Below are positions 9,018 to 18,436 of a stretch of DNA of 64,000 nucleotides, one piece after another. The position numbers were made by a program, and so were the translations under genes. The DNA comes from Pedobacter kyonggii (GTDB taxonomy: Bacteria > Bacteroidota > Bacteroidia > Sphingobacteriales > Sphingobacteriaceae). Each line of letters starts with the position of its first letter. The first letter of the stretch is position 1. The notes beneath the pieces were generated by a model that saw only the letters and a list, made by a program, of their open reading frames with translations, did no database searches and was not told the DNA's origin. The stretch lies in assembly GCF_004310665.1 (NCBI RefSeq), contig NZ_SIXF01000029.1, forward strand, positions 1 to 64,000. The letters run 5' to 3'.

Positions 9018-10217
9018 TTACTTATTAATAACGGGATAAATGGCAATATGGTGTGAGCGCAACCGGTATGGACTCAAATGATCCTTACCCGCCTGTTGAA
9101 AGGTAATCAGTTTTGAAGATTCCTTAGGCATATGGCAGTCGATACAATTGCTACTTAGCGATCCTTTAGCTAAAGTGGCTTTGCTATGATTGGTACTTTT
9201 GTGGCAATTGATGCAGCGCTGCGAATAAAGGCCTAAGTTACCTTTAATATTTTCGTGCGTATTGTGGCACGATTGGCAAGTCATGATTTCACTTTTCCGA
9301 TAACAATTACTGCCTTTTAGCATGGCACTTTGGTTACCGTGTACATCAATATTACCGCCGCCAAAACCTGTAAAATCCTGCGAATAATAAGCTTCTAAAT
9401 CGTCGCCAGGCTGGAAACCGAATACAGATCGCTGTGCCACCAAAGTATTGCCCGAATGACAAACAGCGCAAACATCCATCTTTTGTTTTCGCGTAAGTGT
9501 TTTATAAAGTGTTATAAACTTCGCCGTCTTTTCTTCAGGGTTTTCCATATGAAAAACAACATGTTGTTTACCTGGCCCATGGCAGCGCTCGCAATCGATT
9601 CCGTAAATAACAGAACCTTTCTCCATTTCTTCATCCTTTGAAAAAGTAGATTGTTGCGTGACTTTAATATCAACATAAGAGGCGTGGCACTCTAAACAAC
9701 GGCTGGTTATGGCCCTGTCATAATAAAAACTTTCTTTCGGAAAACCAGGACTGATGGCCCAATTCTGAATGGTTGAAAAATACGATAAGGGCAACTCATA
9801 CAGTTTCTTTCCTTTCCAATAGGCGTAAGTAAAAGCCTTTTCACCCGAGCCGAATTGGAAATCGAATTTTTGGGAACAAACTGCTTTGCCATCCTGATAA
9901 GCCACCTGAAATATACCGCTGTCTCTCTTTTCTATGGTTACTTTTTGATTTGCATCATATTGGAAACTGTTCGAATCAGGGTCGAAAATTTTTGATAAAG
10001 CTGCATCTACCACCGGCATAGAGGTTAAACCATGCGGACTATGTGCATAAGACTGAGATAAATCTTTATGGCATTTAACACAGGTAGCCGCTCCGGTATA
10101 ATCCCTGCCCCTCGCATCTTCAGGTAATTGGTCGGTAACATTCATACATCTCGAAAGAACAACAACTGCAATGGCAATTGCGGCCAAAATAAGCAGGATA
10201 CGTTTTATGCCTTTCAA
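9018..10217 (-). CDS. Seven-heme c-type cytochrome
   Basis: A 399-residue protein with seven CXXCH heme-c attachment motifs: CVKCH (46-50), CLECH, CERCH, CAVCH, CQSCH, CINCH and CIDCH. An N-terminal hydrophobic segment (residues 6-21) followed by LSRC could be a membrane anchor or a weak lipobox; the Arg at -1 argues against lipidation. The haems place the mature protein in the periplasm or on the outer surface. The spread of motifs is like cytochrome c554-type multihaem proteins, but no specific enzyme signature is recognised. It begins 13 bp after the GH5 gene and so seems to be the last gene of the glucan operon, an unusual place for a redox protein. Function unknown; multihaem nature certain. 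Confidence 0.85.
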   Translation of the reverse strand: MKGIKRILLILAAIAIAVVVLSRCMNVTDQLPEDARGRDYTGAATCVKCHKDLSQSYAHSPHGLTSMPVVDAALSKIFDPDSNSFQYDANQKVTIEKRDSGIFQVAYQDGKAVCSQKFDFQFGSGEKAFTYAYWKGKKLYELPLSYFSTIQNWAISPGFPKESFYYDRAITSRCLECHASYVDIKVTQQSTFSKDEEMEKGSVIYGIDCERCHGPGKQHVVFHMENPEEKTAKFITLYKTLTRKQKMDVCAVCHSGNTLVAQRSVFGFQPGDDLEAYYSQDFTGFGGGNIDVHGNQSAMLKGSNCYRKSEIMTCQSCHNTHENIKGNLGLYSQRCINCHKSTNHSKATLAKGSLSSNCIDCHMPKESSKLITFQQAGKDHLSPYRLRSHHIAIYPVINK

Positions 10218-10230
10218 GATGATGTTTTGT

Positions 10231-11982
10231 TTATTTTACAAATTGAATATAACTAAAATTATAGCCACCTACATCTGCCAACACCTTAATTTTTTGCTTG
10301 CCTGCTTTTAACACGACATTCTTTACTTCAAAGGTTGAAAACTTCTTATTATCTCCGGTATTTGGAACCGCAATATCTTTAGCCACTACTTTGTTATCGA
10401 TCAAAATGGTAATTCTACCTAAAGCATTATCTGCCGCAGCATTTATTGTTAAAGTGTAGATTCCTTTTTGCGAAACATTTACGGTATACTGCAGCCACTC
10501 TCCTTTTTCGATATGGTTTACATAATACTTTTCGTACTGGGCAGAATCTTTTGCAATATCCACCCCATCGTTTCGGTAAATCCGACCGCGGTTACCTGCA
10601 CTTCTTTTCCCTGTTGAAGTATGATAATCGGCAGTATCTGTATCGAAATAAGCTTTGCCGTTTTTACCTAAATCGTAATCTACAGCATACACAATGCTTT
10701 TACCTTTAATTAAACTGGGCTTAAACGGCTTGGTTTCATCACTAAAGGGCTGACGGATCATCGCATCTATCACATCTCTGCGAATGATGGTATTTTCTAA
10801 TCTCGAATAAATAGCCAGTTCCATTAAACCGCTGTATACATTGCTATCTTTAGGTTCGTCTCCTCCGTTATTGAAGTACTTTACCAGCGCATCGTAATTA
10901 GGGTTCGATTTAATTTCCATCGGATTATTCGCTCCTATTTTTTTCAATGGCCACCAAGCCCAGCCGATATTGTTTTTTTCTAAAAGGCGGATGGCATCCG
11001 TAAACCAAACATTAGAATTTTCTCCTGTTTCACCGAGCCAAACAGGAACATTTTGCTCATCTCTGGCTTTAATAATGTGTGCAATCGAAGCCTGATCGTT
11101 ATAATTCCAGTATTTATGATAACTTAACACCATGTTTTTATCCCACAGCGGAAAAATGCCATTGTAATTATTCCCCCAGCCATTTCCTTCGATAATAATG
11201 ATGTGCTTTTGATCAACCTCGCGGATGGCTTTGGTAATCTCCACCATTAACTTACGCAAAGGCGCGTTCACTTTTTCTTTCGTTCCGTTTTTATCTTCTT
11301 TTGGGTTTGTGAAACCATAGTTGGGTTCGTTCAAAATATCATATGCGCCAATGTAAGGTTCATCCTTATAGCGCTCGGCCAGTTTTTTCCAGAGTGCAAT
11401 GGTTTTCTCCTGATTGGCTTCACTATCCCATAAGTATGGTTTTGATGGATCGCGGTCGGCAATGTTTAAATCATTCCCTTGTCCACCAGGTGCAGCATGT
11501 AAATCTAAAATCAGGTACATTTTATTGGCCTTACACCAAGCTAACAAGCTATCGGTTAAAGTAAAACCTTTCTCCAGCCAGGTATTTTTGCCCGCAACAG
11601 GCTCTTTATCTGCCGGCAGGGTGTATAAATTGTAGTGCATGGGTAAACGGATGGAATTAAAACCCCAGCGTTTCATCGAATCGACATCGATTTTACGCAT
11701 GTGGTTGGCCAGCCAGGCATCGTAAAACTCCTGGGTCTGTTTTGGCCCCATCAGTTCTTCTATCCGTTCGCGGATGCGGTACTGTTGTGCCTCTTTGTTA
11801 ATTTTGAGCATATAACCTTCTTGCAACATCCAGCCACCTAAACCAAAGCCGCGGAGCAAAACATTCTCGCCTTTTGCGTTCACTATTTTTTTACCCTCGG
11901 CTTTTAAAAAGCCTTGACTAAACCCTGTAAACGAAACCATGCTAAGCAGAAAAATATATAAGATTGATTTTGTAAAAGACAT
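10231..11982 (-). CDS. GH5 endoglucanase-like hydrolase with C-terminal CBM6-like domain
   Basis: A secreted glycoside hydrolase of 583 residues. A signal peptide (ending FTGFSQ, about residue 22) precedes a GH5 (beta/alpha)8 barrel. ILNEPNYG near residue 219 holds the acid/base Glu, VWLGETGE near 318 holds the nucleophile Glu, and DLHAAPGGQG and SYHKYW are conserved active-site segments. The last about 140 residues (GEWLQYTVNV, IYTLTINAAADN) look like a CBM6/CBM35 carbohydrate-binding module. GH5 enzymes cleave beta-linked glucans or mannans; the GH30 and SusCD neighbours suggest a beta-glucan. The gene lies 18 bp after the GH30 gene and 13 bp before the cytochrome gene, implying one transcript. 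Family confident, exact linkage unknown. Confidence 0.88.
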   Translation of the reverse strand: MSFTKSILYIFLLSMVSFTGFSQGFLKAEGKKIVNAKGENVLLRGFGLGGWMLQEGYMLKINKEAQQYRIRERIEELMGPKQTQEFYDAWLANHMRKIDVDSMKRWGFNSIRLPMHYNLYTLPADKEPVAGKNTWLEKGFTLTDSLLAWCKANKMYLILDLHAAPGGQGNDLNIADRDPSKPYLWDSEANQEKTIALWKKLAERYKDEPYIGAYDILNEPNYGFTNPKEDKNGTKEKVNAPLRKLMVEITKAIREVDQKHIIIIEGNGWGNNYNGIFPLWDKNMVLSYHKYWNYNDQASIAHIIKARDEQNVPVWLGETGENSNVWFTDAIRLLEKNNIGWAWWPLKKIGANNPMEIKSNPNYDALVKYFNNGGDEPKDSNVYSGLMELAIYSRLENTIIRRDVIDAMIRQPFSDETKPFKPSLIKGKSIVYAVDYDLGKNGKAYFDTDTADYHTSTGKRSAGNRGRIYRNDGVDIAKDSAQYEKYYVNHIEKGEWLQYTVNVSQKGIYTLTINAAADNALGRITILIDNKVVAKDIAVPNTGDNKKFSTFEVKNVVLKAGKQKIKVLADVGGYNFSYIQFVK

Positions 11983-12000
11983 AAGAATAAGATTAAGTAA

Positions 12001-13407
12001 TTACCAGATGTATGTGGCCACAGAGCCTTTATCGAGCATTGCAACAAGTGTTTTGCCGTTAAAGCTAATATTAAACTTAGCGGCATTTTTCCCGCTATTG
12101 GCTACAATTAAAACATGTTTCCCATCAGTTGTTTTAAAGGCAACATTTGGCAAGTCGGCTAAATTGTTCGTAGCAATGCGAACAGCTCCTGGCCGAACAA
12201 ATTTAGAAGCATGCGCAATGGAATAATAAGCCAGGTTTCTACTATAAGAATCTTTATCAATGGTTACTGCGCCCTGACACATCGAGCAGCCGCCCCTATC
12301 AGTATAAGGTTTATTTTCCGGATCGGCGGCCAGATTCCACTCGAGCACATTTTTGCTCCAGTTACGGGTAGCACCAATGATTAGACGCTTAACCGGATTA
12401 ACAATTTTAATATCCGTAGCATCTGGCTGTTCTACTACCATTTGCTCAGAAAAGTAAATATTCTTATCAGGATGGGCATTGTGCACATCGGTTAAAGCTT
12501 CGATCTTTCCTCCGTATAGATGAAAGGCCGATCCATCGATATATTTTTTGGCCTCCGGATCATCTAAAATGCTAATCGGGTAATCCGGGCGATCGGCATT
12601 ATGATCGTAAACAATAATTTTGGTCTTAATATTGGCTTTGGCAAAAGCAGGCCCGAGAAATTTCTTTACAAAAAGTGCCTGATCTGGTGCAACCATGAGC
12701 AAACTGGGATTATTACCCGGATGTAAAGGTTCATTCTGAACGGTAATCGCATCAATAGGAATCCCCTCTTTTTGCATTTCCTGCACATACCGCACAAAGT
12801 ATTTGGCGTAAGCATCGTAATATATAGGCTTTAACATCCCGCCGCGGGCATCGTAAGTGGTCTTCATCCATAAGGGAGGAGACCATGGCGAACCCATAAT
12901 TTTTAGTTTTGGATTTATCGCAAGGATTTCCTTCATTACCGGAATCACATCCACTTTATCCGGGCCGAGATCAAATTTGGCCTGCGTTAAATCCGTTTGC
13001 CCTTCGGGAAGATCGTTGTAAGAAAATACTTTTTCATTCAAATCAGAAGCGCCAATGCTTAATCTGATGTAACTTACCCCAATGTTGTTTCCATCGGTGG
13101 CAAATAATTCTTTTAATAAAGCAGCTCTGGCGGGTGCCGACATTTTGATAATATGCTGCGCAGTTCCACCTGTTAAGGCATAACCGAAGCCATCAATTGT
13201 TTGATAAGTTTCTTTGTTATTTACAGTAATGGTTGGCAGATTGTTTTTAGCTGCAGTAAAACTTAATTTACTTGCTTGTTTGGCAAATAAAACAGATCGA
13301 TCGGCTTTGGTAAGCCAAACTTCTGGTTGGTTTTGAGCAATAACAGCAAACGAAGAAAAGATAAAAACACCAGTAACAAAAAGGCGAAAGGCTTTGGTAG
13401 AAAGCAT
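12001..13407 (-). CDS. GH30 glucosylceramidase/beta-1,6-glucanase family hydrolase
   Basis: A secreted 468-residue glycoside hydrolase family 30 enzyme. The signal peptide ends near residue 25 (AVIAQ). YQTIDGFGYALTGGTA is the typical GH30 N-terminal strand, GSPWSPPLWMK is a conserved loop, ITVQNEPLHPG near residue 227 carries the acid/base Glu, and IYFSEQMVVE near 322 carries the nucleophile. Known GH30 activities include glucosylceramidase and endo-beta-1,6-glucanase. In Bacteroides a GH30 beta-1,6-glucanase sits beside a SusCD pair, so pustulan-type beta-1,6-glucan is a plausible substrate, but that is inference. It is the first hydrolase gene after SusD, separated from it by an apparent terminator. 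Confidence 0.88.
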   Translation of the reverse strand: MLSTKAFRLFVTGVFIFSSFAVIAQNQPEVWLTKADRSVLFAKQASKLSFTAAKNNLPTITVNNKETYQTIDGFGYALTGGTAQHIIKMSAPARAALLKELFATDGNNIGVSYIRLSIGASDLNEKVFSYNDLPEGQTDLTQAKFDLGPDKVDVIPVMKEILAINPKLKIMGSPWSPPLWMKTTYDARGGMLKPIYYDAYAKYFVRYVQEMQKEGIPIDAITVQNEPLHPGNNPSLLMVAPDQALFVKKFLGPAFAKANIKTKIIVYDHNADRPDYPISILDDPEAKKYIDGSAFHLYGGKIEALTDVHNAHPDKNIYFSEQMVVEQPDATDIKIVNPVKRLIIGATRNWSKNVLEWNLAADPENKPYTDRGGCSMCQGAVTIDKDSYSRNLAYYSIAHASKFVRPGAVRIATNNLADLPNVAFKTTDGKHVLIVANSGKNAAKFNISFNGKTLVAMLDKGSVATYIW

Positions 13408-13425
13408 AGATAAATGATGGTCAGA

Positions 13426-13463
13426 TTAAAAAACAGGAAGAAAGATTTTGCTTTCCCCTGTTA
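13426..13463 (-). terminator. Terminator-like hairpin between susD and GH30 genes
   Basis: On the minus strand AACAGGGGAAAG (13462 to 13451) can pair with CTTTCTTCCTGTT (13444 to 13432) around a short loop, with a small internal mismatch, followed by a T-run. It lies about 30 bp downstream of the SusD stop and just before the GH30 start. It could partly end transcription after susCD, giving more receptor than hydrolase. Confidence 0.55.
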
Positions 13464-13493
13464 ACAATTAAACATTAAGCGTGCATAGAGATT

Positions 13494-15020
13494 TTATTTT
13501 GTTCCACCCCATTCTTTGCTTTGAAGAATTTTGGTATTGTTTAACTCAGCCTGTGGGATCGGCAAGGTCTCATTTTTATTTGCCTGAAATCCTTTAAAAG
13601 CCAGTTTAGTTGGAGCAAGTTTCCATCTAACCAAATCAAACCACCTTTGCCCTTCGGCTACCAGTTCCAAACGTCTTTCTTTCATGATATTATCCATGGT
13701 TACCGCAACAGGATTTAAACCTACACGGGCCCTTACTGCATTGAGGAAAATATAAGCCCTGGTACCCGAACCAACTGCGGCACCACTTTTCAATAATGCT
13801 TCGGCTTCCATTAAATAGGTATCAGCTAAACGTATTTCGTACATATTCTGACCAAAGTTTAATTCTAACTGGCCAACAGCTGCTTTGGTAGAAACTCTTC
13901 CAGCATATTTCTCAACAAAATACCCGGTATTATCATTGGCATGTTTGTAGGTTACAATGCCTGCTTTCTCCAAACTATCTAAATTGGCAACCGTAGGTTT
14001 ATTACGCGGATCGTAGTGAATTAAGTCAAATAATTCTTTGGTTATTGGCATAACACTCCAACCCGAAACATAATCGGGTGCTTGTGCAGCAATTACGGGC
14101 ACATAATTACGTGGTCCTACCAAAATGCCCATAACATTACCTTCACGGCTCCCAACGTTACCCCAACCCATATTAGAGGTCGTATTGTAGCTGAGTTCTA
14201 AGATAGACTCTGAATTGAATTTATTTTTCCAATTCCACAAATCGGCAAAGTTTGGTAATAGTTTATATCCATAAGTACTCGCACCTGGTGCAGTACCGTT
14301 AACCAATGCAAACTCAGCTGCTGCTGGCCCCCATTTTTCTTGCCATAAGTAAACCTTACCTAAAACTGCATGAACTGCACCCTGGCTCAAACGCCCTGCA
14401 TCAGCAGTAGGAATAGTTACAGGAAGAGCAGATAATGCCTCTGTTAAATCTGTTTCTATTTGTTTATAAACATCTCCAGGGGCAACCTGCGTAACGTCGA
14501 ACATGCCAGACGGCTCTATAGGTGCTAAGATTAATGGTATATTTTTGAAGATACGCACCAAATCAAAATAAAATATAGCACGCAACGCTTTAGCTTCGGC
14601 AATATACCTTGCCTTGGTTGAAGCATCCATTGTAATGCCTTCTATTTTTTTCAATAAAACATTTGCACGGTAAACACCGGTAAAACCTTTACTCCATAAA
14701 TAACTTGGGGCACCCGATAATGAGTTTACCGTATAATTATTCATCGCTTGCATATCTCCTAAATCTGATGGAGAATCGGCACCAGCGAAATGATCATCTG
14801 ATCCAGAGCTAAATAAATTAAGTTTGGTAAGGTAGCCGCCAGACTGATTACCCAATTGATCGTAAACAGCTACCAAACCAGTAAAAGCCTGTTGCTGGGT
14901 TTGATAATAACTTGTCTCCAAAATACGTTCACGTGGATTTACGTCCAATTGCTTTTGACAAGAAACGATTAGTTGAGAAGCAGTTAAAAGGGCTGCAATA
15001 GCTAAAATATTCTTTTTCAT
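13494..15020 (-). CDS. SusD/RagB-family glycan-binding lipoprotein
   Basis: A SusD-type outer-membrane lipoprotein of 508 residues. The signal peptide ends with lipobox IVSC (Cys21), followed by the usual QKQLDVNPRE start. The tetratricopeptide-rich core is visible as repeated helices (YIAEAKALRAIFYFDLVRIF, GAVHAVLGKVYLWQEKW), and the C-terminus has the family signature IMKERRLELVAEGQRWFDLVRW. SusD proteins form the lid of the SusC channel and capture oligosaccharide at the cell surface. The gene starts 11 bp after susC. No SusE/SusF-like surface glycan-binding gene follows, so the locus is a minimal one. Confidence 0.93.
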   Translation of the reverse strand: MKKNILAIAALLTASQLIVSCQKQLDVNPRERILETSYYQTQQQAFTGLVAVYDQLGNQSGGYLTKLNLFSSGSDDHFAGADSPSDLGDMQAMNNYTVNSLSGAPSYLWSKGFTGVYRANVLLKKIEGITMDASTKARYIAEAKALRAIFYFDLVRIFKNIPLILAPIEPSGMFDVTQVAPGDVYKQIETDLTEALSALPVTIPTADAGRLSQGAVHAVLGKVYLWQEKWGPAAAEFALVNGTAPGASTYGYKLLPNFADLWNWKNKFNSESILELSYNTTSNMGWGNVGSREGNVMGILVGPRNYVPVIAAQAPDYVSGWSVMPITKELFDLIHYDPRNKPTVANLDSLEKAGIVTYKHANDNTGYFVEKYAGRVSTKAAVGQLELNFGQNMYEIRLADTYLMEAEALLKSGAAVGSGTRAYIFLNAVRARVGLNPVAVTMDNIMKERRLELVAEGQRWFDLVRWKLAPTKLAFKGFQANKNETLPIPQAELNNTKILQSKEWGGTK

Positions 15021-15031
15021 TTTAATTTTTT

Positions 15032-18000
15032 TTAGAATCCAACATTTAAACCTACCATAAACGAACGGGCTTGTGGATAAATCCCCCGATCTATACCCAA
15101 TACAGTTCCACCGATTTCGGGATCGTAACCTGTATATTTCGTAATGGTCCAGAGGTTTTCACTCATCAGATATACCCGAACTTTTTGTGCACCAATTTTT
15201 TTAATCACATTATTTGGAAGGTTGTAACCTACCTGAAGGGTTTTTAAACGGAAGTAATCTCCTTTTTCCAAATAATTTTTAGAGAACTTGGTATAGTTTC
15301 CGTTAAGATCCTTATCTGCAACACGGGGAACAGTAGTTGATGTATTTGTAGGTGTCCATCGATCAAGAACTGAATTTTGCCAGTTTCCATAAGTTACATC
15401 TAAACGCCTTAATCCCTGGAAGATCATATTTCCACCTACACCGTTTCCGAAGGCAACAAAATCAAAGTTTTTATATGCCAGATTAATGGTAATACCATAG
15501 GTATATTTTGGAAGCGGACTACCTAAATAAGTACGGTCACTACCATTTATGGTTTCATTTCCATCTAAGTTGGCAAATTTAATATCTCCGGGTTTTGCAG
15601 CAGGTTGCAATACTGTACCTCCTGGTCCTTTATAAGCGTTAATTTCTGCCTGTGACTGAAAAATACCAGCCACTTCATAGCCATAAAACTCATTGAATGA
15701 ACGTCCAATTGCAGTACGGGTGAAGTTGCCCATGCCCTGAAAACTCTGTGCATTATCCTCTATAAACTCTCTTCCGGGCAATAGCTTGGTTACTTTATTT
15801 TTCAAGGTTGAGATATTAGCGTTAATACCTAAATTAAGCTCTCCGATTTTTTTTCTGTAGCCTAATTCGAATTCTATACCGGTGTTCTGCATATCGCCAA
15901 CATTTTCTGCGGCACCACCAGCTGCACCTAAATAAAGTGGAATAGAAGGTGTTTGCAGTACACCAATCGTTTTCTTTCTGAAGTAAGAAGCACTAAGCGT
16001 AAAATCCTTAAACAACGTAGCATCTAAACCAATATCTGTTTGGTGAGTTTCCTCCCATTTCAAATCAGGATTTGACAAGGCAGCCGGGCTCCATCCGATC
16101 GTACTTACATCTGTAGTACCGAAAGTATAATTACGTCCGCTATTCACCAATGATACGTAACTGAAATCGCCAATGGCATCGTTTCCTGTAATTCCGTAGC
16201 TACCGCGTAATTTTAAGAAATTAACGATATTGTTTTCCTTCCAGAAAGCCTCTTTTGTAGGCACCCAGCCTATTGAGGCTGAGGGGAAATAACCAAATCG
16301 GTTGTTTGTACCAAAGCGCGAAGAACCATCACGGCGAATAATACCCGTAAACAGATATTTTTCATCATAATCATACGTTACGCGGGTAAATAAAGAGTTA
16401 ACCACATGCAAGGTAGCATCACTACCATCACCCTGAATATCGGCAGTGGCCGGTTTGTAATTTAAATTACTCTGATAAAAGTCTTGTGCAATGATATTGT
16501 TAAACCTTACGTTTAAGCCTCGGTTATTGTTGTCCATATAATAGCCTTGCCCAAAAATTGCGTATGCATGGTGTTTACCAAAACTTTTTGAATAGCTAAT
16601 GGTGTTTTCCCAGTTGTAATTTAAAGTCATATTCATCTCGCGATAGAAATTTGTCTTAGAATTGGTATTGGAAGGACTTAACCAGAATAACGGGGTATAA
16701 GACTCCGAACCATAAAAAGCAAGTTTCGTTCCCAGTGATGATCTGAATTTTAAATTTTCAATTGGTGTAATTTCTAAGAAAGCATTACCAACAATGTTGT
16801 GATCCCAACCATAGTTACCCAATCTGGTTTGAATATAAGCCAGCGGGTTACTCATTTCCTGACCAACAGGTCCTGAAATACCATAAGGAAATCCTGTTGC
16901 CGGGTCTCTTATAATATTTGCGATGGTATAAGGAGATTTCCCTATAGCAGTTGGGTCGGTTTGAATGACAGGGGTCATAGGATCTAAATGGATTGCCGAA
17001 CTTAAAGGACCACCGAACTCGCTATTGGTATTACCTAAAGAACTGTTAACCGAATGGCTATAGCCTAAATTCTCGCCAAAACTTATCCACTTGGCAGGCT
17101 TAAATGTAGAATTAATACGAATGTTAGCACGATTAAAATTAGAAATCGGTGTGGCTACAATACCTTGTTGATCTATGTAACCAAAAGACGTATAAAAGGT
17201 AGATTTATCAGTTCCGCCCGAAACGCTAAACTCGTGGGTTTGCCTGCGGGCATCGTCGTTAAATACCACCGATTGCCAATCAGTACCTTCTCCATAAGAT
17301 GATGGATTTGCATAAGGAAGTGTTAAAGGGCCATCCGTTGCAGCATTATAACTATTTGAATAGGCTTCATTCCTAATCGTCGCATATTCACTTGCGTTTA
17401 ACAGTTTTAACTTTTTAGCCGATGCCTGTGTACCGTAAAATCCATTGTAATTTATAGCTAACCTTCCTTCTTTGCCCTTCTTGGTTGAGATAATAATTAC
17501 GCCGTTTGCAGCTCTGGCACCATAAATTGCCTGCGAAGCTGCATCTTTTAAAACTTCAATAGATTCGATATCTGATTGATTTAAATAACCAATACCACCA
17601 TTATCAACAATTACACCATCAACAACCCAAAGCGGATCGTTATTACCTGAAGATGCAAAAGAGGTAAAGCCCCTTACCCTCACAGTTGATGCAGATCCTG
17701 GCTGGCCATTACCACTGGCAATAGTTAAACCTGATGTTCTTCCCTGTAAGGCTTGCTCTACCCTGTTAATAGGCATCGATTCCAGATCTTTTGCCTTTAC
17801 GCTAGAGATTGATCCCGTTACAAGTGCTTTTTTCTGTGTACCATAACCTACCACAACAACTTCTGTTAAATCTTTCGAATCGGCTGCAAGCGAAACATTT
17901 ATACGGCCTCCTTCTGGTACAGTTACCGTTTGTGTTGCCATACCAATTAAACTGATGGTTAATTTACCGCCAACAGGCGCCTGAATACTAAAAACACCAT

Positions 18001-18175
18001 TGGCATCAGTAGATGCAGCTTTGGTCGTTCCATCAAGCTTAACTGTTACGCCAGGTAAAGGGGCACCATTTTGTTCTGTTACTTTTCCTGTAACCGGAAT
18101 GTCTTGTGCCAATAAGGCCAGCGGAAATGCCATGATACAGTAAATGAAGAATACGAATGTAAATCTTCCTCTCAT
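15032..18175 (-). CDS. SusC/RagA-family TonB-linked outer-membrane transporter
   Basis: A SusC-type transporter of 1047 residues. The signal peptide ends near residue 23 (ALLAQ). A carboxypeptidase-regulatory domain (VTGKVTEQNGAPLPGVTVKL, residues about 28-105) leads into the TonB-box/SusC signature EVVVVGYGTQKK. The plug includes LQGRTSGLTIASG and IESIEVLKDAASQAIYGARA, and a 22-strand barrel follows, ending in NVGF. No STN domain is present, so it is not a sigma/anti-sigma signalling receptor. It would import oligosaccharides released by the GH30 and GH5 enzymes. A TAnnTTTG promoter lies about 70 bp upstream, and the regulator gene is the next gene upstream on the same strand. Confidence 0.94.
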   Translation of the reverse strand: MRGRFTFVFFIYCIMAFPLALLAQDIPVTGKVTEQNGAPLPGVTVKLDGTTKAASTDANGVFSIQAPVGGKLTISLIGMATQTVTVPEGGRINVSLAADSKDLTEVVVVGYGTQKKALVTGSISSVKAKDLESMPINRVEQALQGRTSGLTIASGNGQPGSASTVRVRGFTSFASSGNNDPLWVVDGVIVDNGGIGYLNQSDIESIEVLKDAASQAIYGARAANGVIIISTKKGKEGRLAINYNGFYGTQASAKKLKLLNASEYATIRNEAYSNSYNAATDGPLTLPYANPSSYGEGTDWQSVVFNDDARRQTHEFSVSGGTDKSTFYTSFGYIDQQGIVATPISNFNRANIRINSTFKPAKWISFGENLGYSHSVNSSLGNTNSEFGGPLSSAIHLDPMTPVIQTDPTAIGKSPYTIANIIRDPATGFPYGISGPVGQEMSNPLAYIQTRLGNYGWDHNIVGNAFLEITPIENLKFRSSLGTKLAFYGSESYTPLFWLSPSNTNSKTNFYREMNMTLNYNWENTISYSKSFGKHHAYAIFGQGYYMDNNNRGLNVRFNNIIAQDFYQSNLNYKPATADIQGDGSDATLHVVNSLFTRVTYDYDEKYLFTGIIRRDGSSRFGTNNRFGYFPSASIGWVPTKEAFWKENNIVNFLKLRGSYGITGNDAIGDFSYVSLVNSGRNYTFGTTDVSTIGWSPAALSNPDLKWEETHQTDIGLDATLFKDFTLSASYFRKKTIGVLQTPSIPLYLGAAGGAAENVGDMQNTGIEFELGYRKKIGELNLGINANISTLKNKVTKLLPGREFIEDNAQSFQGMGNFTRTAIGRSFNEFYGYEVAGIFQSQAEINAYKGPGGTVLQPAAKPGDIKFANLDGNETINGSDRTYLGSPLPKYTYGITINLAYKNFDFVAFGNGVGGNMIFQGLRRLDVTYGNWQNSVLDRWTPTNTSTTVPRVADKDLNGNYTKFSKNYLEKGDYFRLKTLQVGYNLPNNVIKKIGAQKVRVYLMSENLWTITKYTGYDPEIGGTVLGIDRGIYPQARSFMVGLNVGF

Positions 18176-18243
18176 AGAAATTAGTTTTAAGTTAATATTT
18201 GGTTAGTTAGTGACCGGGGCTCTTGGTAGCCCGTTTCATAAAT

Positions 18244-18275
18244 CAAATCTATAGCCCCGCGGTGCAATAGAACAA
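18244..18275 (-). promoter_or_regulatory. Bacteroidota-type promoter for the susC operon
   Basis: On the minus strand TAGATTTG (18251 to 18244) matches the TAnnTTTG -7 element, and TTG (18275 to 18273) lies 21 bp upstream as the -33 element. The implied leader to the susC ATG is roughly 65-70 nt. Not tested; based on consensus and spacing only. Confidence 0.5.
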
Positions 18276-18436
18276 TTTAACGCTACTACACAAACCATAC
18301 AACAGCACTCAATTAACAAAAAAAAGGGTTTTTTAGGCCTACATAAGCCCTACAAGGAAAACACAATTAAACTGAATAACAGATACTTAAGCTATTTTAA
18401 CTAAAAATGTTTCTAATTGTAACAAAAATACCAGTT

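Noticed and set aside
9018-10217. Nitrite reductase or other named multihaem enzyme
   Set aside because: Seven CXXCH motifs are clear, but no enzyme-specific motif (such as CXXCK) is present, so no named activity is assigned.
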